From NCBI RefSeq assembly GCF_002847505.1, contig NZ_MXAV01000053.1, positions 36,857 through 100,856 on the forward strand: a DNA stretch of 64,000 nucleotides. The letters run 5' to 3'. The position numbers and the translations under genes are program-made. This stretch comes from Acidithiobacillus marinus (lineage in GTDB: Bacteria > Pseudomonadota > Gammaproteobacteria > Acidithiobacillales > Acidithiobacillaceae). Below are positions 50,991 through 61,050 of the stretch, one piece after another; position 1 is the first letter of the stretch, and every line of letters starts with the position of its first letter. Under the pieces are notes generated by a model that saw only the letters and a program-made list of their open reading frames with translations, was not told the origin of the DNA and made no database searches.

Positions 50991-53501
50991 TCAGGAATGA
51001 GCAGGTTTGAGGGCGGTATTCTGTACAGCACCCGGCGTTACCGTTGGTACATAAGCCTTGAGCCGTTTAAGGCGTAAGCTGTTGCTGAGCACGAAGATGG
51101 AGGACAGCCCCATGGCTACGCCAGCTACCATCGGATTCAGATGAATGCCGATAGGCACGGCCACGCCAGCCGCGACAGGGATCAGTAGAATATTGTAGAA
51201 AAAGGCCCAGAACAGATTGCCACGGATATTACTCAGGGTGCGCCGTGCGGCCGTCAGTGCCGTGACCACTTCGCCGAGTTGCCCGCGCGTGAGGGTCACG
51301 TCTGCGGCTTCGATAGCGATGTCCGTGCCTGAAGCCAGTGCAATACCGACATGGGCCTGTGCAAGAGCTGGAGCGTCATTGATACCATCGCCGACGAAGG
51401 CGACCCGGCGGCCCTGTTCCTGCAATTGGGAGACGACTTTCGCCTTATCCTGAGGCAGCACCTCGGCATGCACCTGCTCGATATGTAATTGCCTGGCAAC
51501 AGACTGAGCGGTAGCCCGCCCATCGCCAGTGACCATGGCCACCTGCAGCCCACGCGCGCGTAATGCCTGTACAACCGCATACGCCTCCGGTTTGATGCGA
51601 TCGGCAATGGCGAGCCACCCGATCAGCGTTGCGTCGATCGCGACGAACACCACTGTGCGCCCGTCATTCTCTCTTTGTGCCGCAGTCTCGGCACTATCTC
51701 CCAACAGCACATTTTCGCGCTCCATAAAACGTCGGGCGCCAACACGCACCATACGGCCTTCCACTTCACCTTCGATCCCATAGCCGGCAATAGAGCGGAA
51801 ATTTTTGACCGTAGGCAAGTGCATACCGCGCTCGTCGGCCGCAGTGACAATAGCCCGCCCGAGCGGATGTTCGGAAGCCGATTCCAGCGCTGCAGCCAGA
51901 CGCAGTGCTTTAGCGGGATCGGAACCACCCTGATCAACGAGGGCAGGACGGCCTTCGGTCAACGTGCCGGTCTTGTCGAATAGCAGTGTGTCGACATGCG
52001 ATAGCGTCTCCAGAGCCTCGCCTTTGCGAAACAGCACGCCGAGTTCCGCCGCGCGTCCGGTGCCCACCATGATCGCCGCTGGTGTTGCCAATCCCATGGC
52101 ACAGGGGCAAGCCACCACCAGCACGGCGACTGCCGCGACCAGTGCGATGCTGACATTGCCTGTCAAGACGATCCAGACGCCAAAAGTTGCCAGCGCAATG
52201 GCCAATACGACCGGAGTGAACACCCGGACCGCGCGATCGGTCAGCCCCTGAATTGGAAGTTTGCCAGTCTGGGCGCTCTCAACCAGATGGATGATATGGG
52301 CCAGAACCGTATCATGCCCGACGGAGGTGGCCTCTACGACCAATCGCCCATCCTGGCAGATGGTGCCACCCACTACGTTGTCATCCATGGCCTTGACCGA
52401 AGGCAGTGGTTCGCCGGTCAGCATAGCCTCGTCTACATGTGCGCGCCCCTCGACTACGCGTCCGTCCACTGGAATGCGTTCGCCAGGGCGCACTACGATG
52501 CGCTCGCCAGTGCGCAGTCGCGATACCGGTACCTCGTGCTCGATACCGTTTGCATCCAGCCTATGCGCGGTCTTTGCCTGCAAGCCAGCCAACTTGCGAA
52601 TGGCCGATGAGGTGCGGCCCTTGGCTAACCCCTCCAAGTACTTGCCAGCGAGTACGGCTGCGATAACGACTGCGGCTGAATCGAAATACACATGTCGTGC
52701 ATCGAGCGGAAACCACGCGGGTGCTACTAACACCAATGCGCTGTAAGCCCACGCGGCACCCGTGCCGGTGGCCACCAGGGAATTCATGTCTGGCGACAGG
52801 TGACGGTAGGCGATCAGTCCTGGCCTAAAAAACCGCCTACCGGGACCGAACAACACGATACTGGCAAGCACAAACTGCACCCACTCCCAGAAATGTGCAA
52901 AAGGGCTGGTGACCATTAGGGCGCGGTCAAAAGCGGGGAAGAAGGAGGCACCCATGGACAACACCAGAATCGCCATAGCCAGCACTGCAGCGACGATGAC
53001 ATCACGGCCCATGGCGCGCAAACTCGCACGGCGCTGGTCTGTCTCATTGCCATCCTGTCCCTCGTCTTCCTGAACAGGATGCGCGGCGTAACCCGCCGCG
53101 CTTACAATGCTGGCCAACTCCTCCGTACTGATCATGGCTGGGATGTAGCGTACATGCGCACGCTCGGTAGCCAGATTCACCACAGCCTCCAGCACACCAG
53201 ATTGCTTTCTGAGTGCACGCTCTACGCGACCCACACAGGAAGCGCAGGTCATGCCCTCCACCACAAGATCAATCTCATCGGTCACCGGTGTGTAGCCGGT
53301 CTCGCGGATCGCTCCGGCAATGCGGGCGGCATCGAGTTGCTGTGGGTCGAAAAATACTTCGGCGCGCTCGGTCGCCAGGTTTACACTGGCCGAGGTGACT
53401 CCGGGCAGCTTTCCCAATGCCCGCTCCACCCTAGCGCTACAAGAGGCGCAGGTCATCCCGTCTATGCCAATCTCAAGCTGTCCACGAGTTTTTTCATCCA
53501 T
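50991..53501 (-). CDS. copA: Cu(I)-exporting P-type ATPase
   Basis: 836 residues from the ATG at 53501 (AAGGGGA 7 nt upstream). Two N-terminal HMA domains, each with GMTCASC (near residues 15-21 and 83-89). Eight membrane segments; the transport site CPC in [12 protein letters not shown]; phosphorylation loop [15 protein letters not shown] (His-Pro motif); [10 protein letters not shown]. This is the PIB-1 signature, so it pumps cytoplasmic Cu(I) (and Ag(I)) out. First gene of the minus-strand copper unit, divergent from the cus genes. Confidence 0.97.
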   Translation of the reverse strand: MDEKTRGQLEIGIDGMTCASCSARVERALGKLPGVTSASVNLATERAEVFFDPQQLDAARIAGAIRETGYTPVTDEIDLVVEGMTCASCVGRVERALRKQSGVLEAVVNLATERAHVRYIPAMISTEELASIVSAAGYAAHPVQEDEGQDGNETDQRRASLRAMGRDVIVAAVLAMAILVLSMGASFFPAFDRALMVTSPFAHFWEWVQFVLASIVLFGPGRRFFRPGLIAYRHLSPDMNSLVATGTGAAWAYSALVLVAPAWFPLDARHVYFDSAAVVIAAVLAGKYLEGLAKGRTSSAIRKLAGLQAKTAHRLDANGIEHEVPVSRLRTGERIVVRPGERIPVDGRVVEGRAHVDEAMLTGEPLPSVKAMDDNVVGGTICQDGRLVVEATSVGHDTVLAHIIHLVESAQTGKLPIQGLTDRAVRVFTPVVLAIALATFGVWIVLTGNVSIALVAAVAVLVVACPCAMGLATPAAIMVGTGRAAELGVLFRKGEALETLSHVDTLLFDKTGTLTEGRPALVDQGGSDPAKALRLAAALESASEHPLGRAIVTAADERGMHLPTVKNFRSIAGYGIEGEVEGRMVRVGARRFMERENVLLGDSAETAAQRENDGRTVVFVAIDATLIGWLAIADRIKPEAYAVVQALRARGLQVAMVTGDGRATAQSVARQLHIEQVHAEVLPQDKAKVVSQLQEQGRRVAFVGDGINDAPALAQAHVGIALASGTDIAIEAADVTLTRGQLGEVVTALTAARRTLSNIRGNLFWAFFYNILLIPVAAGVAVPIGIHLNPMVAGVAMGLSSIFVLSNSLRLKRLKAYVPTVTPGAVQNTALKPAHS

Positions 53502-53519
53502 AAACAAGTCCCCTTGCGG

Positions 53520-53818
53520 TGATACCCGCTACGTCTAGTGGATTACCTCATTACAGGGGGTTCCTGTAAAAGCTATCTACCACCACCATCGGTCCATGAT
53601 AAACGTTAAGGCCAACTACAAGGTCAAGAGTGTTTTTTGTGTTAGGACTACACGTTCTGTCACTGACTGACTAATACAATTCCGAAAACATTTTCGACTT
53701 GAAACTGAGGAGAAGCGAGTTTGACCATTTCCTCACAACGCCCTCCATGTGCTCTGTTTTACATTTTTTAAAAATGTTGTCAGAGTAGTTACTCTGATTG
53801 AGATCTTCTGGTCGAGTT
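53520..53818. promoter_or_regulatory. Divergent copA / cus regulatory region
   Basis: 300 bp with no gene. On the minus strand there is a promoter-like pair TTGACC (53627-53622) and TATCAT (53601-53596) with an unusually long 20-bp spacer. Such a spacer is the mark of MerR-family (CueR-like) metal-activated promoters. Imperfect repeats ACCTT/CCTTAACG lie in it. No regulator gene is in the window. Confidence 0.45.
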
Positions 53819-54241
53819 ATGTTAAAACTTCGCCGCTACTTTCGTTCGCTGGCAATATTGTCCTTGTTCCTTATTGGAACCTGGATGAGCAATGCTGCGG
53901 TGGCGATGCCACAGGGTATATCCTGTGTTGAAATGCACGGGATGTCCATGATGGGGATGTCCATGGCGAACATGCCCTATTGCCGGGATAACCCCGGCAT
54001 GGACATGCGGATGATGAATCCCCATTCCGAAGCGATGAGTAGTCAGTGCATGGCGATCTGCGCTGAGACGCATGCGCCAGGCGGATTGCGCTTTTCTGGA
54101 ATCTCTGTGCAGACTCCCATGTGGATTGGTTCTGTGACATGGACCCGCTCTCAGTTTGTCGCGAAGGATCGTCCCAGTTTTTTCCTCCCTGAATCCTCTT
54201 ACCATCCTCCACCGCTTCTTCACATACGATTGACCCTTTAA
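53819..54241 (+). CDS. Methionine-rich exported protein
   Basis: 140 residues from the ATG at 53819. Signal peptide (FRSLAILSLFLIGTWMSNAAVA) then a Met-dense stretch: MHGMSMMGMSMANMPYC, NPGMDMRMMNPHSEAM, with Cys (ISCVEM, QCMAIC) and His. Such sequence binds Cu(I). Likely a periplasmic copper buffer placed ahead of the cusCBA-like genes. No named family is certain. Confidence 0.75.
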   Translation: MLKLRRYFRSLAILSLFLIGTWMSNAAVAMPQGISCVEMHGMSMMGMSMANMPYCRDNPGMDMRMMNPHSEAMSSQCMAICAETHAPGGLRFSGISVQTPMWIGSVTWTRSQFVAKDRPSFFLPESSYHPPPLLHIRLTL

Positions 54242-54311
54242 GTTCTCCTCAGCAAGTGGGCACTCCTTTTTTCAAAGGAGATAATGTCATTGATTTGCTA
54301 TGGAGATTTTC

Positions 54312-55589
54312 ATGGATGCCAATCTATTGGAACGATTATCAGCCAAGAACAGTATGCGGCTCTTGGCCGGGATGTTACTTTGCTTTTCAACGGCCGCAGC
54401 ATGCGCTGATCCGTTAAGTTTGAAGGACGCGCAAGCCATTGCCTTGCGTCAAAACCCGGGGCTCGGCGCGCTGACCCAGAAAATAGTAGAATTAAAACAT
54501 CAGGCCGTATCTGTAGCCCAGTTGCCTGATCCGCACTTGTCTCTGGGCGCTGAAAATTTACCCCTCAACAGTTTTTCCATGAACCATCAGCAGATGAGTA
54601 TGCTGAGTGTGGGGCTGAGTCAGACTTTTCCCTCCTTCGGTAAACTGGGGCTGGAAGGTCGACAAACACGCGTGGAAGCCGCAGCAGCCACGGACACCCT
54701 GCAAGGCCAGTCCGCCGAATTAGTCTTATTGTTACGCCGCGCCTGGCTGCAAGCGCTTTATAGCAACAAAGCCATAATGACGGTCCGGCATCAGGAACAG
54801 TTGCAAGCCGAGAGCGTGCAGGCCGCACTGGCGCTCTATCGATCCGCACGGGGATCGGAGGCCAATGTACTCCGGGCCCAACTGGCACGAGACGATCTTG
54901 CGAATGACATCAGCAAATTACAAGCCGAACGAACGCGTTATCTTGCACAAATTGCCCAGATCCTGAATCTATCGCAGCCACCTTCCATACAAAACCGATG
55001 GCCGCATCTCCCGTCCCCCAAAACCTTGCGAACCGCAGAAACCCGTCTTTTGGGGCAACCCCTCTTGCGCTCTGCACAGGCGCAATCGCGCGCTGCGCAA
55101 ATCGGGGTACAAGTCGCTCAACGGAGCTATTGGCCCAATGTTACCGTCAGTGCTGCCTATGGTCAGGATTTTCATCCGGGCAGTCCGAACTGGTTGTCTG
55201 TGGGCGTCAACCTGAGCCTGCCTATCTTTCCGGAAGACCGTCAGGCTCAGAATGTGGACGCCGCCCGAGCCAAGGCACTGCAAGCCCAATATCGTTATGA
55301 CGATCAGCACCTGGTGCTGATCCAGCGGTTACGCAGCACATTCGCCCGTTATACCGCTCTGAAAAAAGAATGGACACGGACTGATGAACACCTACTACCC
55401 AAGGCACAGCAGGCATTTTCAGCGACACTCGCTGCTTACACCTCGGGACAGGCCCACATGGATGCAGTGTTGCGCACCCAAAATGCGGTATTGCGCTATG
55501 CGCTGACCCGTCTGCAGTATCGCCGTGATCTCGCTCTCAGTGTCGCGGAGCTCGATTTCCTCACCACGCAAGGGAGGACAACGTCATGA
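54312..55589 (+). CDS. cusC: Outer-membrane efflux protein (CusC/TolC family)
   Basis: 425 residues from the ATG at 54312 (GGAG 6 nt upstream). Signal peptide (RLLAGMLLCFSTAAACA), then OEP repeats: LSLKDAQAIALRQNPGLGAL and LSLPIFPEDRQAQNVDAARA. Long coiled helices between. It forms the outer-membrane channel of a tripartite heavy-metal exporter. Overlaps the adaptor gene by ATGA. Substrate assigned from CusA/CusB and the copA context. Confidence 0.9.
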   Translation: MDANLLERLSAKNSMRLLAGMLLCFSTAAACADPLSLKDAQAIALRQNPGLGALTQKIVELKHQAVSVAQLPDPHLSLGAENLPLNSFSMNHQQMSMLSVGLSQTFPSFGKLGLEGRQTRVEAAAATDTLQGQSAELVLLLRRAWLQALYSNKAIMTVRHQEQLQAESVQAALALYRSARGSEANVLRAQLARDDLANDISKLQAERTRYLAQIAQILNLSQPPSIQNRWPHLPSPKTLRTAETRLLGQPLLRSAQAQSRAAQIGVQVAQRSYWPNVTVSAAYGQDFHPGSPNWLSVGVNLSLPIFPEDRQAQNVDAARAKALQAQYRYDDQHLVLIQRLRSTFARYTALKKEWTRTDEHLLPKAQQAFSATLAAYTSGQAHMDAVLRTQNAVLRYALTRLQYRRDLALSVAELDFLTTQGRTTS

Positions 55590-56965
55590 AATTCCGTCAA
55601 TGGACCCTCCCTGTGGGACTCCTTGCGCTGGGTGTAGCCTTGGGTGCCGGCGGGGCATGGTGGTTACGAACGCCCAGTGCCGTGCCGAATCTCACCAAAA
55701 GCCAGCAGCTTTCCCCAAACAACAGCACCGACCAGCGCCATATTCTCTATTGGGCTTCCCCCATGAATCCCAAGATTCATTCGAATCACCCGATGAAGGA
55801 CAACATGGGCATGGCCTATATCCCGGTCTACGCTCCCGGCACCAATGCACAAAAGCCCTCGGGATTGCATATCAATTCACAGATGGCGCAAAACCTGGGG
55901 GTCCGTCTTGTGCAGGTTCAGGAACGGCAGATGGGTCATACCATTCACACCGTAGGAACCGTGGCTGTGGACGAAAACCGAGTATATTCAGTGAACCCGC
56001 GCTTCTCCGGTTGGGTGGAACAGTTGCGTGTCCGGGCGGTGGGCGACACGGTGCAACGCGGTCAGGTGCTTGCCGAGATTTATTCTCCGGCATTATACAG
56101 TGCCCAGCAGGAGTATCTCATTGCGCGGCGCCAACAGGGACGAACGGCAGATCCCGCCCTGCTGGCGGCTGCTCGGATGAAATTGCAATTACTCGGGATG
56201 TCCAGAAACGAGATTACTGCACTCGCCCTGCACGGTCATGCTGAGCGGGATGTCGCATTAAGGGCGCCGGCTTCTGGCGTCATCGAGAAGCTCAACGTGC
56301 ATCAGGGCAGCTATATCGCACCGCAGACCGAACTTTATCAAATTGCCAATCTCGACCGGGTTTGGGTGAACGTGGCGCTCTACACCTATCAGTTACCCTG
56401 GATACAGACGGGTGACTCTGCCCGCCTGCATTTACCTGCTTACCCGGAGGAGCGCTGGAAAGGGTCTTTGAGCTTCCTGTATCCGACGCTGAATGCCCAA
56501 AACCGGACGGTTACAGCACGCCTGAGCGTTCCCAATCCGGAGGGGAAACTCCGCCCCGGCACCTACGCGGATGCCACTATTTTAGCCCGCCCTGAGAAGT
56601 CGCTGGCCGTACCAAGCAGCGCCGTACTGCATAGCTCTGAGGGCGATTTCGTGATGCTCGGCGAGGGTCATGGGCATTTCCTACCGGTACAAGTCCGCTT
56701 AGGGCCAGCGTACCGGGGATGGGTAGCTATCCCAAAGGGCCTCCGACGAGGCGATCGGGTTGTGGAAAGTGCGCAGTTCCTGCTCTATTCCGAATCTCAA
56801 TTCCAATCCGTACGGGCGCGCATGTTGGGCGCGAATACTGCCCGAGTGGAGTCTGCGTCGCCCGTTGTGGCAAAGAACCGGTCAACGCCTGTATCGGAAA
56901 AACCCAAAAATTCTCCCCCAGCGTCCATGGCCAACATGAATATGGGAGGCAAAAGCCATGATTAA
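55586..56965 (+). CDS. cusB: Periplasmic adaptor CusB with heavy-metal-binding domain
   Basis: 459 residues. N-terminal membrane anchor or signal (LPVGLLALGVALGAGGAWWL); heavy-metal-binding HMBD motif YWASPMNPKIHSNHPMKDNM-GMAYIPVY (about residues 53-80); then lipoyl/barrel-sandwich parts VEQLRVRAVGDTVQRGQVLA and APASGVIEKLNVHQGSYI. The Met/Pro/His-rich HMBD is typical of Cu/Ag adaptors. The Met-rich C terminus (MANMNMGGKSHD) may add a metal site. Overlaps cusA by 8 nt. Confidence 0.93.
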   Translation: MKFRQWTLPVGLLALGVALGAGGAWWLRTPSAVPNLTKSQQLSPNNSTDQRHILYWASPMNPKIHSNHPMKDNMGMAYIPVYAPGTNAQKPSGLHINSQMAQNLGVRLVQVQERQMGHTIHTVGTVAVDENRVYSVNPRFSGWVEQLRVRAVGDTVQRGQVLAEIYSPALYSAQQEYLIARRQQGRTADPALLAAARMKLQLLGMSRNEITALALHGHAERDVALRAPASGVIEKLNVHQGSYIAPQTELYQIANLDRVWVNVALYTYQLPWIQTGDSARLHLPAYPEERWKGSLSFLYPTLNAQNRTVTARLSVPNPEGKLRPGTYADATILARPEKSLAVPSSAVLHSSEGDFVMLGEGHGHFLPVQVRLGPAYRGWVAIPKGLRRGDRVVESAQFLLYSESQFQSVRARMLGANTARVESASPVVAKNRSTPVSEKPKNSPPASMANMNMGGKSHD

Positions 56966-59900
56966 AGCCGTGATGCGTTGGTGTCTCAACAACCCATTGT
57001 TGGTGGTCATTGCCGGCTTGGTCGTAATCGTTGCCGGCGTCCTCTCCATCCTGAGCATTCCACTGGAAGCGCTTCCTGATATTTCGCCGACTCAGGTTAT
57101 TGTCAAAACCTCTTATCCGGGACAGGCTCCACAAATCATTCAGGATCAAATCACCTATCCCCTCGAAACGACTTTGCAGGAAGTGCCCGGTGCCAAAGCC
57201 GTACGTGGCTATTCCATGTTCGGGGATTCCTATGTTTACGTGCTGTTCAAAGGGGGTACCCCGATTTATCAGGCTCGGAATCTGGTCCTGCAATATCTCA
57301 ACCAAGCCCAGGGTCAGTTACCAGCCGGGGTAACCCCAGCCCTGGGGCCGAATAGCTCAGGGGTGGACTGGATTTATGAGTATGCCCTCACAGATCCCAG
57401 TGGCTCACTCAACCTTGCACAACTTACCACCTTGCAAAACTGGTCTCTGAAATTTGCCTTGCAAGGCATTCCCGGTGTGGCCCAGGTCGCGACGGTGGGC
57501 GGGATGGAGCAGGAGTATCAGGTGGTTGTCTTCCCTAATCGTCTGCTGGCCTACAACCTCACCTTGCCACAGGTCGAAGTGGCTATTCGTGCGGCCAATG
57601 GCGAAACCAGTGGTTCCGTCGTGGACATGGGAGAGTCGCGCTACATAGTGCGCACCTCCGGCTACATTCACTCATTGAAAGATTTACAACAGACCCCGCT
57701 TGGTGTGCGCGACGGCGTGCCCGTGACGCTGCAGCAAGTGGCACGGGTACAATTAGGCCCGGTTCTACCCAGTGGTATTGCCGAACTGAATGGTCAGGGT
57801 CCAGTGGTGGGTGGCATTGTCATGATGAATCAAGGGGGAAACGCCAATGCCCTGATACAAAAGATTCAACAAAAACTTAAAAGCTTGCAGGCCTCGCTGC
57901 CGGCTGGAGTGAAGGTAGTGACCACGTACAGCCAGCGCCCCCTGATTCAACGCAGCATTCAGACGCTCAGTGGCAAACTGCTGGAAGAGTGTGTAGCCGT
58001 CCTGCTGGTGACTTTGCTGTTTTTATTACGGATCCGTTCGGCGCTGGTGGTCCTGATTGCATTGCCGATCGGTATACTTGGCGCTTTTATCGTGATGTAT
58101 GCTCTCGATATACCGGCAAATATCATGTCCCTTGGGGGAATCGCCATTGCGATTGGCATTATGGTCGATGCGCCCGTGGTCATGATCGAGAACATGCATA
58201 AACATATGGAGAAAGGAGAAGCCCTCAATCCTTGGCAGACTGCCTGGATAGCGGCGATGGAAGTTGGCCCCGCGCTGTTTTTTTCCTTGCTGATTATCGC
58301 GGTTTCCTTTCTGCCCATCTTTGCGCTGGGTGGACAAGAAGGGAAATTGTTTGCGCCGCTGGCTTTTACCAAAACCTTTGCAATTGCCGCCGCCGCCATT
58401 CTCGCTATCACCCTGGTGCCCGTCCTGATGGCCTGGCTTATTCGGGGGAAGATTCCCGTTGAACAGAAGAATCCTTTAAACCGGGTGTTAGCGGGCCTGT
58501 ATCGTCCTGTTATACATGGCGTATTGCAAGCCCCTTGGCTGGTCGTTATCGGGGCCGTGCTGGTGGCTGCGACGCTCGTTTATCCCTGGCAAAGACTGGG
58601 TACCCAGCTCATGCCGCCCCTGGATGAAGGGACGCTGCTGTATATGCCCGTTGCCCAGAATCCTGCCATTTCTTACGGTGAATCTGCGGCGCTTTTGCAG
58701 TTGACGGATCGCATTATCAAAACCTTTCCAGAAGTGAAAACCGTTTTTGGGGAAGCGGGACGGGCGCAGACTGCTACCGACCAATCACCCCTTTCCATGT
58801 TTGATACGGTAGTCACGCTTAAACAGCGCGATCATTGGCCCGCCCATATCAGTATGGACAAACTGCGTGACCAGCTGAATCAGGCCTTGCAGATTCCGGG
58901 TCTGAGTAACGACTGGACACAACCCATCAAGGGGCGGGTGGACATGTTGACGACCGGGCTGCAAACCCCTCTCGGGCTCAAGATTACGGGGCAGAATTTG
59001 GCTACCTTGAGTCTTCTGGGGCAGAAAGTCCAAGCAGTGCTCCAAAAAGTGTCCGGTACCCAGACAGCGTACGCCGCCAGAGTAACCGGCGGACGTTATA
59101 TCGTCGTCCATACGGATCGGGCCGCCGCCGCACGCTATGGCATTTCAGTGGCCGACGTGAACCGACTGGTGGAAACGGCTATCGGTGGTAAAGTCCTGAC
59201 TACGGCCGTAGAGGGTGTGCAACGTTTTCCGGTGGATTTGCGCTATCCTCGCGATCGTCGGCAATCACTTTCAGCGCTGATGGACAGTCGTGTGGCAGCG
59301 CCCAATGGTGCGCAGATTCCCCTCGCACAGTTGGCGCGGGTAGCCATGGTCAATGGGCCAGCCATGCTCACCAGTGATGATAGCCAACTGAACAGTTGGG
59401 TCACCATTGATCTGAAACCGGGGACGAGTATTGGCACTTATGTGGCCAGGGCGAAACGGATGCTCGCGCATCAGGTCCATCTGCCACCGGGATATACCAT
59501 AAACTGGGTCGGCGAATATCAGAGCATGCATCGCGCCAATCAGCGTTTGCAGATTGTCGTGCCGATGGTTTTGTTACTGATAGCCTTACTGCTCTATCTC
59601 AATTTTCGTAATGTGGTCGAGGTGGCTATTGTCCTGGTCACTTTACCATTCTCTCTGGTAGGTGGTCTCTGGCTGGTTTATGTACTTCATTACAAGCTCT
59701 CGGTAGCGGTGGTCGTGGGTTTCATCGCCCTCGCCGGTGTGGCCGTCGAATTTGGAGTAGTCATGCTCCTTTATCTGGACGAGGCTCTGCAGCATCGGCG
59801 GGCCCGCGATGCCTTGCAAAACCGGCACGATCTGCAGCTGGCGATCATGGAGGGAAGTATGCTCCGCCTGCGCCCGCTGGCCATGACGTTTACCCTGGTC

Positions 59901-60068
59901 GTTGTGGGCCTGCTGCCCATCATGCTCAGCGAGGGCACAGGCGCTGATATGATGAAACGGATTGCAGCACCTATTATCGGCGGCATGTTGAGCGCAACGC
60001 TGCTAGCCTTGCTCGTTATCCCTGCTCTATATGCCTTATGGCAACGGCGTCGTCTAAGATTGCGGTAA
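56958..60068 (+). CDS. cusA: HME-RND copper/silver efflux pump
   Basis: 1036 residues, standard for HME-RND pumps. N-terminal membrane segment (NNPLLVVIAGLVVIVAGVLS), KTSYPGQAPQIIQDQITYPL, then the family motifs GGIAIAIGIMVDAPVVMIEN in the central membrane block and LPFSLVGGLWLVYVLHYKLS, GFIALAGVAVEFGVVMLLYL in the second. It takes Cu(I) from the periplasm or adaptor and drives it through CusC using the proton gradient, most useful at low external pH. Ends 22 bp before the last gene of the unit. Confidence 0.95.
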   Translation: MIKAVMRWCLNNPLLVVIAGLVVIVAGVLSILSIPLEALPDISPTQVIVKTSYPGQAPQIIQDQITYPLETTLQEVPGAKAVRGYSMFGDSYVYVLFKGGTPIYQARNLVLQYLNQAQGQLPAGVTPALGPNSSGVDWIYEYALTDPSGSLNLAQLTTLQNWSLKFALQGIPGVAQVATVGGMEQEYQVVVFPNRLLAYNLTLPQVEVAIRAANGETSGSVVDMGESRYIVRTSGYIHSLKDLQQTPLGVRDGVPVTLQQVARVQLGPVLPSGIAELNGQGPVVGGIVMMNQGGNANALIQKIQQKLKSLQASLPAGVKVVTTYSQRPLIQRSIQTLSGKLLEECVAVLLVTLLFLLRIRSALVVLIALPIGILGAFIVMYALDIPANIMSLGGIAIAIGIMVDAPVVMIENMHKHMEKGEALNPWQTAWIAAMEVGPALFFSLLIIAVSFLPIFALGGQEGKLFAPLAFTKTFAIAAAAILAITLVPVLMAWLIRGKIPVEQKNPLNRVLAGLYRPVIHGVLQAPWLVVIGAVLVAATLVYPWQRLGTQLMPPLDEGTLLYMPVAQNPAISYGESAALLQLTDRIIKTFPEVKTVFGEAGRAQTATDQSPLSMFDTVVTLKQRDHWPAHISMDKLRDQLNQALQIPGLSNDWTQPIKGRVDMLTTGLQTPLGLKITGQNLATLSLLGQKVQAVLQKVSGTQTAYAARVTGGRYIVVHTDRAAAARYGISVADVNRLVETAIGGKVLTTAVEGVQRFPVDLRYPRDRRQSLSALMDSRVAAPNGAQIPLAQLARVAMVNGPAMLTSDDSQLNSWVTIDLKPGTSIGTYVARAKRMLAHQVHLPPGYTINWVGEYQSMHRANQRLQIVVPMVLLLIALLLYLNFRNVVEVAIVLVTLPFSLVGGLWLVYVLHYKLSVAVVVGFIALAGVAVEFGVVMLLYLDEALQHRRARDALQNRHDLQLAIMEGSMLRLRPLAMTFTLVVVGLLPIMLSEGTGADMMKRIAAPIIGGMLSATLLALLVIPALYALWQRRRLRLR

Positions 60069-60090
60069 TACTCAGAAAAGGAGAAATGTC

Positions 60091-60648
60091 ATGGACAGAA
60101 GACAGTTGTTGAAGTCGATATTGTCGGCACTGGCTATAGCAGGTTATGTACAGGCAGACCGGGCTAATGCTTCTGGTATGGGCAGCATGATGGGAAACAT
60201 GATGGAGGGTAATGACCATGACCACGAAGGCATGCGTGCCATGATGTCACCGGAGAATCGTGGACCCATGCGTACCGGGATGGAGTTGTTCCAGGTGCAT
60301 GCAGAGGTGCATCGCAAAGTAACTTTTTTGCCCAATGGGATACACGCGGTCACGATTTCAGCCGTACCACATACAGTTGCTTTACTCCAGGCACATGTGA
60401 CCCAGATGTATCAGCGCCTGGCGGAAGACCAACCTTTCCCCTATCCGGCCAGTCGAAGCGTTCCCGTCATGTTTGCTCATCCAACGCTATACCAGCGAAA
60501 ACTGGACTATCTCAAGGATGGGGTGGCGGTGACAGAAACATCATCAGATCCGGAAATGATCCAGGTGATTCATGCCCACGCGCGTGAAATTACGCGCTTT
60601 GTCAAAGAGGGCATGCCTGCGATGATGCGGGGAATGATGTCCTCATGA
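60091..60648 (+). CDS. Met/His-rich exported protein after cusA
   Basis: 185 residues; AAGGAG precedes the ATG. N terminus MDRRQLLKSILSALAIAGYV has twin arginines and a hydrophobic stretch, so Tat or Sec export. Metal-binding segments: GMGSMMGNMMEGNDHDHEGM and the end GMPAMMRGMMSS. A middle alpha/beta part (GIHAVTISAVPHTVALLQAH) is unrecognised. Probably a periplasmic copper-binding accessory of the cus operon. Confidence 0.75.
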   Translation: MDRRQLLKSILSALAIAGYVQADRANASGMGSMMGNMMEGNDHDHEGMRAMMSPENRGPMRTGMELFQVHAEVHRKVTFLPNGIHAVTISAVPHTVALLQAHVTQMYQRLAEDQPFPYPASRSVPVMFAHPTLYQRKLDYLKDGVAVTETSSDPEMIQVIHAHAREITRFVKEGMPAMMRGMMSS

Positions 60649-60822
60649 GATGCAGGGATGCGGGCTCAATATTTCAGACTGTTTTGGATTCAAAAAGCGT
60701 GAAATTTTGCCGGAGTCCATATCCTTCTCTATACTGAGCCATTCCGAATAGTGAACCTTACGGTCGGACTCCAGCTATATCTCCATCATGAAGAATCTGT
60801 AGATGGACCAATTGCCTAAATT
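60649..60822. other. Intergenic region downstream of the cus operon
   Basis: No gene seen. No clear terminator stem with T-run was identified in it. It separates the copper module from the DUF347 relic. Confidence 0.4.
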
Positions 60823-60991
60823 TCAGTTGGGATCATCTACTCTGTAAATTATCAAGTAGATGAGCAGCATCAGAATAACCAGTGTTAGCGATATGCTCAC
60901 CGGGCCCGTACCCAGACCAAGGCCACCGAACTGAAGGGGTTTGTCTGTCCAATCTGCGAAAGAGGCTCCCAATGGTCTTGTCACTGTGGAT
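60823..60991 (-). pseudogene. DUF347 (COG4705) membrane-protein C-terminal fragment
   Basis: A minus-strand frame ending at TGA 60825-60823 reads TVTRPLGASFADWTDKPLQF-GGLGLGTGPVSISLTL followed by a membrane helix (LVILMLLIYLIIYRV). TRPLGASFADW and the GGLGLG turn are typical of the last helix of COG4705/DUF347 membrane proteins. The 5' part is missing, the match ending at about 60991, so this is a remnant. Confidence 0.6.
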
Positions 60992-61050
60992 GGAAAGAGT
61001 CTTTGTCCATTTTAGTTTTTGGGGCAACACGAGTGCAGAGGTATCATGTG

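Noticed and set aside
55525..56244. Plus-strand 239-codon frame overlapping cusC and cusB
   Set aside because: It lies in another frame of clearly recognised genes, with no protein-like features of its own.
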